DNA from: Cunninghamia lanceolata
Lineage: Eukaryota; Streptophyta; Pinopsida; Cupressales; Cupressaceae
Direction: 5' to 3'
Assembly (NCBI GenBank): GCA_027924645.1
Contig: BSBN01001149.1
Coordinates: 930,001 to 994,000 of the forward strand
Length of the DNA: 64,000 bases
The stretch's first letter is position 1. Each line of letters opens with the position of its first letter. The notes below the pieces were generated by a model. That model worked only from the letters and a program-made list of their open reading frames with translations, made no database searches and was not told where the DNA came from. Positions 34,656-46,155 of the stretch are shown here, piece after piece. Position numbers and translations under genes: made by a program.

Positions 34656-35890
34656 GAAAACATATAAATGAGATTCCATGAATATAGAATATGGTAAAAC
34701 CGCGTGTCCATATTTCCTATCAATAAATCCGCTACACTTTTGGGATAGTGTAAAATACTAATTTTTACTTGTTACTAAAACATATAAAACGTAAAAATAA
34801 GATCACATAAATATAAAAATATAATAAAAACTATGGAAAACATATAAATGAGATTCAATGAATATAGAATATAGTAAAAACTAGCATCCATATTTCTTAA
34901 AAACTAGCATCCATATTTCTTATCAATAAACTGGCTCCACTTTTGGATAGTGTAAAATACTAAATTTTACTAATGACTAAAATATATAGAACATAAAAAT
35001 GAAATTTCATAAATATAAAAATATAATAAAAACTATAGAAAACATATAAATGAGATTCAATGAATATAGAATATAGTAAAAACTAGCATCCATATTTCTT
35101 ATCAATAAACTGGCTCCACTTTTGGATAGTGTAAAATACTAAATTTTACTAATGACTAAAATATATAGAACATAAAAATGAAATTTCATAAATATAAAAA
35201 TATAATAAAAACTATAGAAAACATATAAATGAGATTCCATGAATATAGAATATAGTAAAAACTAGCATCCATATTTCCTATCAATAAACTGGCTCCACGT
35301 TTGGATAGTGTAAAATACTAATTTTTACCCATGACTAAAATATATAAAACATAAAAATAAAATTCCATATATATATAAATATAATAAAAACTATAGAAAA
35401 CATATAAATGAGATTCCATGAATATATAATATGGTAAAAACTAGTGTCCATATTTCCTATCAATAAACCCTAGAATTTTGAATAGTGTAAAATACTATTT
35501 TTACCAATGACTAAAATATATAAAACATAAAAATAAATTTTCATAAATATAAAAATATAATGAAAACTATAGAAAACATATAAATGAAATTACATGAATA
35601 TAGAATATGGTAAAAACTAGTGTCCATATTTCTTATCAATAAACCTGCTACATTGTTCAATAGTGTAAAATACTAGTTTTTACCAATGACTAAAACATAT
35701 TAAACATAAAAATAAAATTCTATAAATATAAAAATATAATAAAAACTATAGAAAACATATAAACACCATTCCATGAATATAGAATATGCTAGAAACCTAC
35801 ACTTTTGAATAGTGTAAAATACTAATTTTAGCAATGACTAAAACATATATAGCATAAAAATAAAACTCCATAAATATAAAAATATAATAA
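34656..35890. repeat. ~180-bp tandem array, seven copies
   Basis: Units start with GAAAACATATAAATGAGATT at about 34,656, 34,836, 35,038, 35,218, 35,397, 35,572 and 35,751 (the last partial). Spacing is 175-180 bp, except one of 202 bp caused by a 22-bp internal duplication at about 34,877-34,920. It is strongly AT-rich. Copy B of the block has a single diverged unit (63,361-63,540). Confidence 0.93.
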
Positions 35891-36067
35891 TATTCCCTAT
35901 GGATAAACCCAGCGCATCGGTTAATAGTGAAGTTTTAATGTGGTGGAGTTGCTAGTTTTAATGTTTACTGAATTCATTCTAAAGTAAAACCTCCAATCCA
36001 TTACTATGTTATTGTGTTTTGGAAATTATTTAAAAGTAAACTATGAGAGGTCAACTGACATTTCAAA

Positions 36068-37489
36068 TCAGAGAGTTTGGAGTGAAGAGATATGGTCGAC
36101 GAGAGAATCCCAATTTTTAGCAGAAGACCCACCATCTGCAATCGCTGCTCTGGCTCTTTGCGCGAGTTGGCTCACTTTCAGTCTGAGATCGCGGCCTTCC
36201 TCTTCCATAACAAATCTCATAACTGTCTGAAGTTGTTCCCTTAAAACAAACCCGTCTTCTCTCCGCGGCAACTGCACGGCAACTCCAAGCTCTTCCACGA
36301 CCCACTTTGCGTTAAGAAACTGCTCGCCCGCCATGGGCCAGCAGATGAGGGGAACTCCATTCATGATGCTTTCGGACATGGAATTCCACCCGCAGTGGCT
36401 GACGAAAGCCCCAGTTGAAGGATGCGAAAGAATAAGCATCTGCGGGGCCCATCCTCGTATAACCAAACCCCTTTCACCCGCGATCTCTCCCTCCACCAGG
36501 CTTTCGCTTGATTCATCTCCCGGAGGCGTGCGCAGCACCCACAGGAAGGGCTTTCCGCTCTCCTGCAGTCCCGCCGCAACTTCTTTCACCTGAGCAGGCG
36601 ACAGAAAGTTTCTGCTCCCGAACGAAACATAAACAACAGACCCCGCAGTCTGTTTGTTCAACCACTCCAAGCAAGATTTGTCCTTTTCATTATCGCCCAC
36701 AAAATCAAAAGGCACAACGGGCCCGACTGTCCAGACGGGCTTACCGCTGCTCTTACTCAAATACTCGATTACCTGCGGCTCCAGCTCAGAAAAGGCGTTG
36801 ATAATGAAACCCTCAGTCAGGGCATTTTTCTCCACCTGGCGGCACACGAAAAGCCGCCATGGATCCGATCGGGTCGCCTCGAGCTGCCGGCGGGAAAGAT
36901 CGGAGCGGGCAAGAGGCAGCCAAGCGGGCAAATCCGGCAACCGGACGGTGCCGTCCTCCTGTAAGCCGCCATTATTATGCGGCAGGTGATACCACAGGGA
37001 GTTGTAAACTAGGGTTCCGTAGGCAGGGGAGGTGAAGAAAGTGAAACCGGGGATTCCAAGGCTATTGGCGGTTTGTTGCAGCCAGCCGGTGAACATGTCC
37101 CCGATGACACAGGCGGGAGCCGGCCATTGTGCGGTGGGGTTGTTGCAGAGAGTGATTAGAAGGTCTCGGAAAGAGGGCTGCAGTTGCTCGGTGGCGTGGT
37201 AGAGGGTCATGAATTGCGAGGGATGCAACGCGTGGCAGCTCTCCGAGTAGCCGGGCGGAAGAGAGAGGGAAAGTGGGTGGAAGCGCAGGCGGAGAGGGGC
37301 CTCTGCTCGGGCTTGCGCGAGGGCCAATTTGGAATTGAGGGCGGTCACATTGAGGGGAGTGGTGACGAATGTGACGGCGACACCTCGGGCGGCCAGGCCG
37401 AGTGTTAAGTGGAAAGAGGGGATGAGATGGCCCTGTTCTAGTGTCGAAAACACCACAATGTGCCCCTTCCTCTGTTTCTCATCCTCCAT
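36068..37489 (-). CDS. UDP-glucosyltransferase (GT1 family, UGT92-like), intact
   Basis: Encodes 473 residues without intron, starting at the ATG at 37,487-37,489 (MEDEKQRKGH). The frame stays open 12 codons further up, but only from a TTG. It is predicted to transfer glucose from UDP-glucose to a small acceptor in the cytosol. The GT-B fold is visible. N-terminal GHIVVFSTLEQGHLIPSF carries the catalytic His21, with the partner Asp131 probably in VIGDMF. The C-terminal half has VVYVSFGS and a full 44-residue PSPG box (W347 to Q390; HCGWNS at 365-370). W at PSPG position 22 and Q at position 44 point to UDP-glucose. The PLNV segment after the first strand and GTLVYNSLWYHLPH resemble UGT92 enzymes; acceptor unknown. 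GC content is far above the surroundings. It ends TGA at 36,068-36,070. Confidence 0.96.
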   Translation of the reverse strand: MEDEKQRKGHIVVFSTLEQGHLIPSFHLTLGLAARGVAVTFVTTPLNVTALNSKLALAQARAEAPLRLRFHPLSLSLPPGYSESCHALHPSQFMTLYHATEQLQPSFRDLLITLCNNPTAQWPAPACVIGDMFTGWLQQTANSLGIPGFTFFTSPAYGTLVYNSLWYHLPHNNGGLQEDGTVRLPDLPAWLPLARSDLSRRQLEATRSDPWRLFVCRQVEKNALTEGFIINAFSELEPQVIEYLSKSSGKPVWTVGPVVPFDFVGDNEKDKSCLEWLNKQTAGSVVYVSFGSRNFLSPAQVKEVAAGLQESGKPFLWVLRTPPGDESSESLVEGEIAGERGLVIRGWAPQMLILSHPSTGAFVSHCGWNSMSESIMNGVPLICWPMAGEQFLNAKWVVEELGVAVQLPRREDGFVLREQLQTVMRFVMEEEGRDLRLKVSQLAQRARAAIADGGSSAKNWDSLVDHISSLQTL

Positions 37490-37566
37490 TTTTCTTTCTT
37501 TTATTGGTTGAAAAAACCAGTACAAAGTACAGGATGATCAAGTGTATGATCCACGAAAAGTGATTT
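37490..37566 (-). promoter_or_regulatory. UGT 5' leader / proximal upstream sequence
   Basis: A CCAAT pentamer on the minus strand lies about 15 bases before the ATG, probably within the leader and so not a working CCAAT box. No clear TATA box was seen in the first 100 bp. Confidence 0.3.
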
Positions 37567-37850
37567 TATTTTAAGCTTTTACAGAGGTTGTTGGCCAGTT
37601 GTATTTGTATGCTGTATTTGTCTTTTAAGCTTTTACAGGGGTTGTTGGCCATTTGTATTTGTATGCTGTATTTGTCTGGTTTAACTGTATTTTCCTTTTG
37701 CACTCTGATGGACTGTTTTCTTTATTTGTATTGGACTGCTTTCTTTATTTGTATTTTGTTTTTTTATATGCTGTATTTGTCTGGTTTAATTGTATTTTCC
37801 TTTTGCAGTCTGCTGGACTGCTTTCTTTATTTGTTTTGTGCTTTTTTACA
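37567..37850. repeat. Nested tandem repeats upstream of the UGT
   Basis: A ~54-bp unit (TTTTAAGCTTTTACAG, GTTGTTGGCCA, TGTATGCTGTATTTGTC) occurs twice in tandem at about 37,570-37,675. A longer ~105-bp unit starting GCTGTATTTGTCTGGTTTAA and running to GGACTGCTTTCTTTATTTG occurs twice at about 37,664-37,830. They lie 80-360 bp upstream of the UGT start codon. Confidence 0.85.
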
Positions 37851-38059
37851 ATACCAAAAAACAAAAACAGTAAGAAAGAATTTATTATAATTATGATTTA
37901 ATATTAATAAAAATTATTAACATTTAATGGACAAATAATTAATGTTCATAAAATTTAATGATTGTAATTTAATATTTTTTTCCTTAAAATACAATTAAAA
38001 TTTTGAACAAACCATTATATATAACATTATATATAAGACAATTCTAATGGATAATTTAT

Positions 38060-38224
38060 TAAAAATGAGATTATTCTCTTAAAATGAATTTATGAATCAT
38101 CATTACAAACTTTCTATTACAATGTAAAGGTTTTATAAAGCCTTTATTATTTATACAAACTAACTACTTTATTTAATAGATTAACAATAGTATGTTTATT
38201 ATTTTATTTGTCAAGGCACTAACA
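38060..38224 (-). repeat. LTR (3') of the short copia element
   Basis: Shares ATTACAATGTAAA, GTTTTATAAAGCC, TTAACAATAGTATG and the closing CTAACA with 40,022-40,242, but lacks a ~40-bp block present there. Confidence 0.82.
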
Positions 38225-38379
38225 TTTTTCCCTTAGTGTTGACATTGAGTAAGAAATTAAACCACACAAAATTTAGAATAAGCATTCTTCATCACCTTGA
38301 TACACAACTTCTTCATCACTTAAAGTATGTTTCTTTTCTTCTACCATCATAGCGTTGTCCTACAACAAGACCTCGTGTT

Positions 38380-39065
38380 CTCTATATGCAATTTAGTAGT
38401 ACATGTCCTAGCTTTTTACAATAAAAACATGCACCATTTGCATATTTGAACTTCATCACATGTTTTGATTTTTTGTAAGAAGTACTAAGCTTGTTTTGTG
38501 CAACTAACACAACTTCTTTTGAAACATGTTTATTTCTCTCATCAAGCAATGTATATTTCTCTCATCAAGCAATGTAGATTAATATTTTCCAGACTCGAAT
38601 TTATTTTGCTTAGAGCAAACACCTTATGAGACATACTCTTGGGCATGTCGTTTAAGAGTATGGCTTTTAAATCAGTTTCCTTTATTTCATCATTTATACC
38701 AGCCAACTAATTTATCAAAGAATGGAACTTATTGATGTGAGACACTATATCTTCACCTTCTTCCATTTTCAACCCATACAATTTTTGCTTTATAGTTATT
38801 TCTACACTATCAGCTTTAGATCCAAATAAAGTATTTAATATTTCCCATATTTCCTTAGATGATTTTTTGAAATTCACATGATGCAAGTAAGGTTTAGATA
38901 AATTGAGAGCAATAATGGTCTCCATTTTTGAAGTTCATCTACATCTGTTGGCTTTGTCATAGTATCGTTGATAGTATCCCAAAGATCCCTTTCGATCAGT
39001 AACAATTGTATCTAAACTTGTCAGGTGTGAAAATCATTCCCATCAAACTTTTCATAAAGATAGTT
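38380..39065 (-). pseudogene. Copia gag in the short element
   Basis: Starts near 39,060 with NDFHT, a stop, and IQLLLIERDLWDTINDTM. It continues through the open piece 38,707-38,925 (IWEILNTLFGSKADSVE, KLYGLKMEEGEDIVSHINKF) and ends with the CCHC zinc knuckle CFYCKKLGHVLLNC near 38,390-38,435. This is a UBN2-type copia gag. Stops in the N-terminal part show decay. It is a different lineage from the gag at 10,556-11,410. Confidence 0.82.
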
Positions 39066-40021
39066 TATCCATTTTATGCTTATAAAGTGACTCAATGGAT
39101 GTCGGCTTCAACCGGAAATGCCTCCTTACAAAAATAATCCTTATATCTCCAATAAGTTGCACACCTTTACAATATTATTTATATTTATCTCCAAACAATT
39201 TTAATTCCTTAAATGCAACTATATAGATTAAATTTTATTGATTTTCCTCCTTTACATCTTCTTTTAGCCTCTTAAATATTAATGTAAACAGTAATATAAC
39301 ATTTAATACCAGAAATATTAACCCTAAACTTAAATTTATGAGAAATGAAAAGATTATATGTTACCTTCAAAAAATTTGTATGCAAAGAAATGACAAACCT
39401 CTTTATTTCTTTTTCAATGCCTCTTATATGCCTCAAATGAAATAATGTTACAAAAATTAATGGAGATAATGTTGTATGATGCGCAACAATGTTAGTAGTG
39501 ACTGTGGATGACTACACCAAAGAATTCACTCCTCTAAATAATGTTGGCAACAACTAAAACTCTTCTTATTACCACGCCTCTCAAAATGCCTCTTATCAAA
39601 ATGCCTTATCAAATGTGCTTAGATTGAATGCCAACTTCCTTTGGAAAATGCCTCATATATGCTCAAAACGCCTCATCAAATCTATTCAAAATGCCTCATC
39701 AAATCTGTTCAAATGGCCTATGTGCTAAAATGTTGCATGTGGATAACTATTGTGGCTAGGCATTATCATTTGGAAATTTTTAATTAATAGTAGATTGGAA
39801 TGTATATGTTTTTTTATTTTTATTTTTATTTTGGGATGAAAACAATGGAAAGAGTGAACAAGATGGAGATAAAGAGGAGAAATGCACAATGATGGACAAT
39901 CAACAATGGTAGTTGCACGTGGTCTTCACTGCAATACCATTGTGAGCACCATTGTGAAACAAGAACAAACGAATGGAGGGTGATCAAAGGGAGGTTTAGA
40001 AAACCTTCTTTGATACCATAT

Positions 40022-40242
40022 TGAAAACGAGATTACTCTCATAAATGAATTGGATCAGTCGTCATTACACACTTTCCATTACAATGTAAAAGTTTTATAA
40101 AGCCTTTATTTATTGTACAAAACCAGTTATGGGAATATAAATCCCAAACAAACAAACTACTTTATTTAATAAATTAACAATAGTATGCTAATTTATTATT
40201 TATTTATTTATTATTTTATTTGTCAAGCACTGAATTCTAACA
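40022..40242 (-). repeat. LTR (5') of the short copia element
   Basis: 221-bp LTR next to the PBS; begins TGAAAACGAG and ends TTCTAACA on the plus strand. Confidence 0.82.
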
Positions 40243-41270
40243 CAATTGTCATAAAAAATAGTTTGACAGGGAAGTTCAACTGTTAAATTTAGGTCCTTGT
40301 CACTCTCCTCACAACAACAATTAATGGCCATATCAAAATAAAATACTCAAACCTTCAATAATTAGAAATAAAATACAATATTTCCTTTGTACTTTTTTTT
40401 GGTTGAGAGGATAAACAACCTTGATCATATTTGTAACTTGTTATCAAGAGCACGAATAAAAATTGTATGAATAGTCAATCTCTATTAGATAAGAGCCAAG
40501 GGCTAAGCGGTATCCATTCTATCAAAGTTGCTGTTGGTTCTTCTCCCGAATCAGCAGAGGGTTTGCCAGTTCCAATGCACAGGCAGATTCGACCAACAAA
40601 TACAGGAGGTTACGTGAGCTGCCTCCCCTTCACTTCTGGTTTTGCCGCACCAAGGGGGGTATCCCTATAGCTAAAGATTTAACATTTGACTCACCTGATG
40701 ACAGAAAGATTTAGCTTTACAACAACAGGCATAATACTCTCATGTGTGGACCAAGATATGCATGATAGATCACAAGGTTGGCAACATTCTTGGACATATC
40801 TAACTGGTTAGGTATGAGAGTATGCATGGGTCCTATTTCTACTCTTACAACTAACAGGTTGAAGCTTTGAAATGATTTGTATTGATATTTTGGATGCAAG
40901 ACAGGGGCTTTTGGATCATAACTACTACACAGGGAGTAGACTGGTGCCTATCTCAGGGCAAGGAGTCAACTAGATGTATACAAGCGAATGGTTTGCACTA
41001 GCATTCAAGTTTCAAGGGGTCAGATCTGGTATTTGCCTTACAAACACCACCCAAGACTGAGTAATTAGCTGCCTCTACTTACTAACATCTTAGCTGACAT
41101 ACATTCTTCTCCATACTTAACCTAAAACAATTTAATCCACTCCTTGAATGGAGGTCACAGATCAAGCATGCAATAAAACAAGTCTATATTCTAGAATTTG
41201 AGGAACCCTTAGCAACCAGATTCAAAAGAAGCTATGCATACAACAAATGGAGACAAGCAACTAACTACAT
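40243..41270. other. Intergenic, nothing recognised
   Basis: Contains a 67-residue open frame at 40,467-40,670 of unknown nature. No repeat partner was found in the window. Confidence 0.3.
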
Positions 41271-41482
41271 ACAAGAATGCATTTTTCATATAAACACAAC
41301 ATGGAACTGAAAATATGTGCAAGGTACATTCAAAATGCAACTCATAAACTCCAAAGAGGCAGAACAACCAAGAAAGGCTTTGTTCTTCATTATTTTTTCC
41401 AAAAAAAATGCCTAAGTCTTCAACAACTTACAATGTGTAACACAGTCTGCTATATACAACAGGAGAGTGTACCCAACATTAA

Positions 41483-41965
41483 TTACACTGGCATTTCAAA
41501 ATTCCCCCAAATACAAAGCACCATGAGAATGGCGCCCAAAACATTGAATGCACTAGAGAGAAAGAGGAAGAAAAGCAGGTGAGATCGGGATCTGCACCGC
41601 CACCCGAAGATTTTCCTCATCGATTGGGTAGTTGACCTGTCAATCAGACCATATCTCTGCAATTCCTTTGCCATTAATGGCATACCAACCCGTAGGATGC
41701 AGCAACGGTCCGTGCTCTGAAGATTCCCGCCAGAAAAGATGCAACGAGCACGGGAAATCCTTTGCTGTTGAAAGTTTGAACCACGACCGTCGAATTCCTT
41801 CCTATCGCCAAGATCAATGGCACCAAAACACGCTGAAAAGTTGCCAACCAACAAGAACGTGCCACGTAGGCACCCTGTGCTTCCATCGCTAACTTTTCCA
41901 CCATCACAACATGCATTTTGCCTCTTTTCGCCCCTTTGTATATGCAAAAGAACATACATATACAA
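41483..41965 (-). other. Unassigned 160-residue open frame
   Basis: The minus-strand frame is longer than most chance frames here and lies in locally GC-richer DNA (41,560-41,880). It contains RGTFLLVGNFSACFGAIDLG and ARCIFSGGNLQSTDR. No family was recognised, and overlapping frames on the same strand are equally open, so coding is doubtful. Confidence 0.2.
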
Positions 41966-43100
41966 AACAACTGCCTACATACAAAGCGCGGACCCCAAAT
42001 ATTTATAAAACAAATAGCAATCTCACTCAAGTCTGGCCTGTATCTCCCTTTTGCATATAGCACTTTGTATATTGCACATACAAACACAATATACATGCAA
42101 GTCGCGAATGCCAGCGCTGAATTAGCCAAATCTGACTTTTGAATCGGGTCCGGCTTGCATCTTAACTTTTGCATCTTCGCAATGTATATCGGCACATACA
42201 AGCACCCAATATACATGCTGCAGACCCCAAACCTTTATCCACCACAGTACATCTTCCTTTTCGCGTCTGGTTTGCATGTTCTTCCTTTGTATATGACCAA
42301 TGTATGTTGCATATATAATGCGAACATACAAGCAGATTATATATACAAACAACAGACTTCAACCTTACTAATTGGAATGCATGCTCATTTCAATCTGGCT
42401 TGTATATTTGCGAATGCAGATTTGATTGTATGTGCGAACATACAATCGTTAAAATATGCAATTGGTGGGCCCCACCTTTTGTACATCGGCCCCTTGCACT
42501 TTTCACTTTGCATATAGCGAATGTATATTGCATATACATTCTGCTTTGTATACGAGATACAAAGCCCCTTTGTATGTGAGGCGGACCCCACCAAATGTAT
42601 CTCCTGCTTTGTATGTTGCCGAATATACAAGACCCCTTGTACCTTTGCAATGTACATGTATCTTCTTGGATATGCATCGACTAATGCATCTTTCCGTTGT
42701 ATGTGGTGAATGTATATTGCACTTGCATCTCGCACATACAAACCCCTTCCACTATAGCGAATGCATGCCGGCTACGTACATTTCCTCTTGTATGTTGGCT
42801 TGCATCTTTGCAATGTATATTTCCCTTGCACATTTCCAATGTATCTTTCCATTGTATGTCTGAACATACAACACAAAATATACATGCAACTCGATATACA
42901 AGCACAAAATATTCTTAGAATCTGCGATAGATTGCCCAAATGTACATGCAAACCCGGTATGCATACAAAGATGCATACCACCATTTTTTACCATTTTCAA
43001 AGGCCGATTGAAATTTCTGCAAGCCCGCCAAGGTATATTTGCATTTGTGCATACAAACCCCTTTGTATATACAAAGATACATGCATTTAAAACTATTTTT
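41930..43100. repeat. Field of TGTAT/ATACA palindromes
   Basis: Over 1.2 kb the words TTGTAT(A/G)T and CATATACAA/ACATACAA recur every 20-60 bp on both strands. Some form hairpins: GATTGTATGT/ACATACAATC with a 4-nt loop (42,424-42,447), CTTTGTAT/ATACAAAG with a 5-nt loop (42,544-42,564) and the 16-bp perfect palindrome CTTTGTATATACAAAG (43,061-43,076). CCCCTTTGTAT recurs at about 41,932, 42,566 and 43,058. The low stop content gives many long frames on both strands, which are not genes. Confidence 0.85.
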
Positions 43101-44900
43101 TGCACCTTTCAACTGCCAAGGCCAAAAGACTTAGAATTTTTTGGATTTTTTAGGAAGGTGCCTACATGTTCAAATGCTTGAAACCTGAATGTTTATGCAG
43201 GCACCAACAGTTGCCTAGGGCACAATCCTAGCCTCATCCTTTTTAAGTGTTACAAGGCTTACACTTAGCAAGACTTAGTCCCTAGTGGACTCTTTATGAG
43301 TCATTCAACTTCACCAATAGACCATGGGCCACTTAACTCCTTATACTTTTTAACTTCTATAAGATTTCGAAACATTTTAAAAACTATTTACTAATCTATT
43401 GAATATGCATAAAATGGACCAACATACATTGGAAGAAAACAAAATAACTACTAGAGGGAGCATGTTAAAACTATATAATTACAATAATAAAAATGTAACT
43501 ATATAGATATACGTAGTATTAATTCCATGTTACTAAGAACTATGATATGAATGTAATTTTTGAAGTATTACATCTTCTAAAACTTTAGTGTTTCTTAATT
43601 TTTCCAAATTTTTCTTATATAATTTAATTATCTTCCAATTTTTTTTCTATTAAATTATTATCAATTATTTTTAGTTGCATACCTTACATTTTTTTCTTTG
43701 TTTTAGGCTCACTTTGAGATGGTATCTTTTGAGCAATAGCAAGCATACAAGCAACACAATTTTTGCAAGTGTTGGTGCATAACCTAAATCTTACTTTATC
43801 CATCTACACTCATTCCAAGGGATTAGTCCTACTACTTAGTTTTATCCATTTCACACTTAGGGTTAGATCTATAATTTGTGGGATTGACCTAGGTTAGATG
43901 CATAATTTGTAGAAATGAACCCAAAACTTCTAAATTTAAATTCAAATATTGGGGTTGACCTAACCCTTCCAATTAGTTTCTATGTATCAATTTGGAGTAT
44001 GAAATGTTTCACTTGCCACCTTTGAAGTTCTATTTAAAGACTAACCTTTATTTATTTTGATTATCTGATTATCTAGCATGTAGCACCTAGATAGCATTCA
44101 TTCACATTATTCAAACATTTATCATTGCATTACTTTTTTACATCAACATCTAGGGAATTATATGCGTGTGTCCTATTATCTTCTATCTTTTTGAAAAGTC
44201 ACCGACTTGGTATCCTAGGGGCTTGTCACAAGGAGATCCTCACTTAGCAAGCTCTTCAAACATGTTCCTAAATATTACTAATTAGATAGCATAGATTACA
44301 TGCAACATGGTGAACTAGAAAATAAACATTGAAGTTTAGCACAGATCGGGTCCACCCACCACAGTTTAGATCCACAAGCTTGGGTCAAATTCACAATATG
44401 AACATATCACTTTCACAAAATGGTAAAAATGACCCAAACAATCAAATGACGGGTTTTGAGATTCCAAGGTGTTCCTCTAGACATTCTTTATTTTTGTACA
44501 TACTAACGAATCGATTTTAGACATCTATCACAACATTCTTGCATCAAATTCCTAGCTTAGTGCTACTATTTTATTTCGATATTTATTTTAGTGCTTTTCT
44601 CCATGTAGTTCTTATCCTATGTCTTTAATTTTGAGGTAATTGTCTGCTTATTAAGGTATTTTAACCTATGGTTTTATGTAAATGGAATTTTATTCTCCCT
44701 TTCATTTTGGTGAACTCGATTACTCTTACACCCCCAAAGGGTTTCCCCTAAGGACTTGTAATCTAATTTCTATTAGTAATTTTTTAATCAAAGGCCGAGT
44801 ATAATTTGAGATTCATATTTGCCTCTTTAACCCTTGATTTTACTTTCGCCATCTTTTGAGGGTTTATTTATGCCAAGATCTAACCAAAACCTTAATTTTC
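43101..44900. other. Intergenic, possible LTR/leader DNA
   Basis: No gene recognised. It precedes a plus-strand gypsy gag relic, so its right part may be that element's leader. No LTR partner was found. Confidence 0.3.
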
Positions 44901-44929
44901 CTTTGATAATAAGTGCTTTCTTAAACCCT

Positions 44930-46155
44930 CATATGGCTTCTCAATTTGCTAATCAAGAAATACCCATTATATACATAGATGCTAATGAGAAAATTGATTT
45001 TGATCATGATATACATGTGGATAAGTAAGATCTTTCTCTCATTGGACAATTACTCTTTGAAGAGCTTGTCAATGCTACTTCTCATATATAGTTAGATACA
45101 TCTCTCCTTAATTTGTTGCTTGGATCACTCTTTGGTATATATATTCTTCATCTAGACTAGGAACTATGATGGCCTCTTTTAGTTCTTTGCACATGCATCT
45201 TCTTTGTACCTACCCAACCTTCTTCTATCATTCCTTCATCTTCTCATCCTAAGCTAGACCCCTCATAATTCCTAACTCCCATGTTCATACTTCCAGTGTG
45301 ACTCTTGCCCCTCATGTCCTTTCCTCGAGTGTTATTAATACCTCTCCTTCCACCAGTTTCTCACTAGTTTCATTCCTTCTTCTTTTCCCACTTGTGACAT
45401 ACCTGCATGTTATGTTACTAGTGTTGTTGATTCTTCTCACCTTATTAGTATCACACCTTCTTTATTGCCTCATGGTGTTTCCTTTCATTCTTGTAGTGCA
45501 ATATCCTTGCCTCTTGTTTCTCATCCTTTTATACTCCATCTATTATCTCCCATACCCCTGCTACTGGACCACTCTTCCTATCTCCACCCTAGATGCACTT
45601 TTGCAAAATCTAGAAAGAGTTGATTAAAAAGTTGATTCCATGCATAGTGGGCAAGATGATAATACTTATACTCTAATATGTCAAACTCAATTTTGACATG
45701 TCCCCTACGGATTGGTTTTGTGGCACTTCATTTTGAGTTGTATCATGGCAAAGGTAACCCTAATACTCATTTGTAGTATTTAAATTATGCTTATGATGAT
45801 AAAGTTCTAAGTGTTATTCCCTCACACTCTTTGAGATTATGCCATTCACTACTTCCATTCTTTGGCTTGTGGATCCATCCATTTTTCTGATGAGCTAGAT
45901 AGAGCTTTTTTTAGCCTTTTCAAGTAAATATGAATCTAAAAATTATTATTTTAGATTTGTTTAACTTGTGTGTTTAAGGTTCCAATGAATGCATCAATGA
46001 TTATATGATCCAATTTTAATCTCTTTGTGCTAAAATGAAACACCACATCCCAGATGATAAATTATAAATTATTTTTGTTAAGGGTTTATTATCTCCTATC
46101 TAAGATAGTGTATACTTCAAAAGCTATGATTCTTTCATGCACCTATGTAGTGATG
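44930..46155 (+). pseudogene. Ty3/gypsy gag relic, plus strand
   Basis: Scattered frames give MASQFANQEIPIIYIDANE at the start. Near 45,990-46,130, after many stops, comes GSNECINDYMIQF, a stop, then SLCAKMKHHIPDDKL and IIFVKGLLSPI. The NECINDY...C-x-K-x...IPDDKL...FVKGLL pattern is a retrotransposon gag domain. It ends where the left edge of the minus-strand gypsy element starts. No zinc knuckle, protease or RT follows. Confidence 0.45.

Larger units (their letters stand above)
38060..40242 (-). mobile_element. Short gag-only Ty1/copia element
   Basis: Flanked by LTRs of 165 bp (38,060-38,224) and 221 bp (40,022-40,242, TG...CA). A PBS (minus strand TGGTATCAAAG, about 40,008-40,018) lies by the right LTR and a PPT-like AAGGGAAAAA (about 38,225-38,234) by the left. 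The interior of about 1.8 kb codes only for gag, with no room for pol, so it is non-autonomous or internally deleted. No target duplication was clear. Confidence 0.82.

Noticed and set aside
37490..37525. UGT start 12 codons upstream (37,525)
   Set aside because: The codon there is TTG on the minus strand, not ATG. The ATG at 37,487-37,489 precedes the conserved GHIVVF strand at the usual distance.
40685..40715. Hammerhead ribozyme core (CTGATGA) near Penelope sequences
   Set aside because: CTGATGA words occur at several places (for example 40,695 and 53,718), but none lies in the Penelope flanks with the GAAA partner and three stems required.
41483..43112. Many overlapping open frames on both strands
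   Set aside because: Right of 41,930 they come from the TGTAT/ATACA words, which lack stops in most frames. Frames overlap on both strands and change between units.
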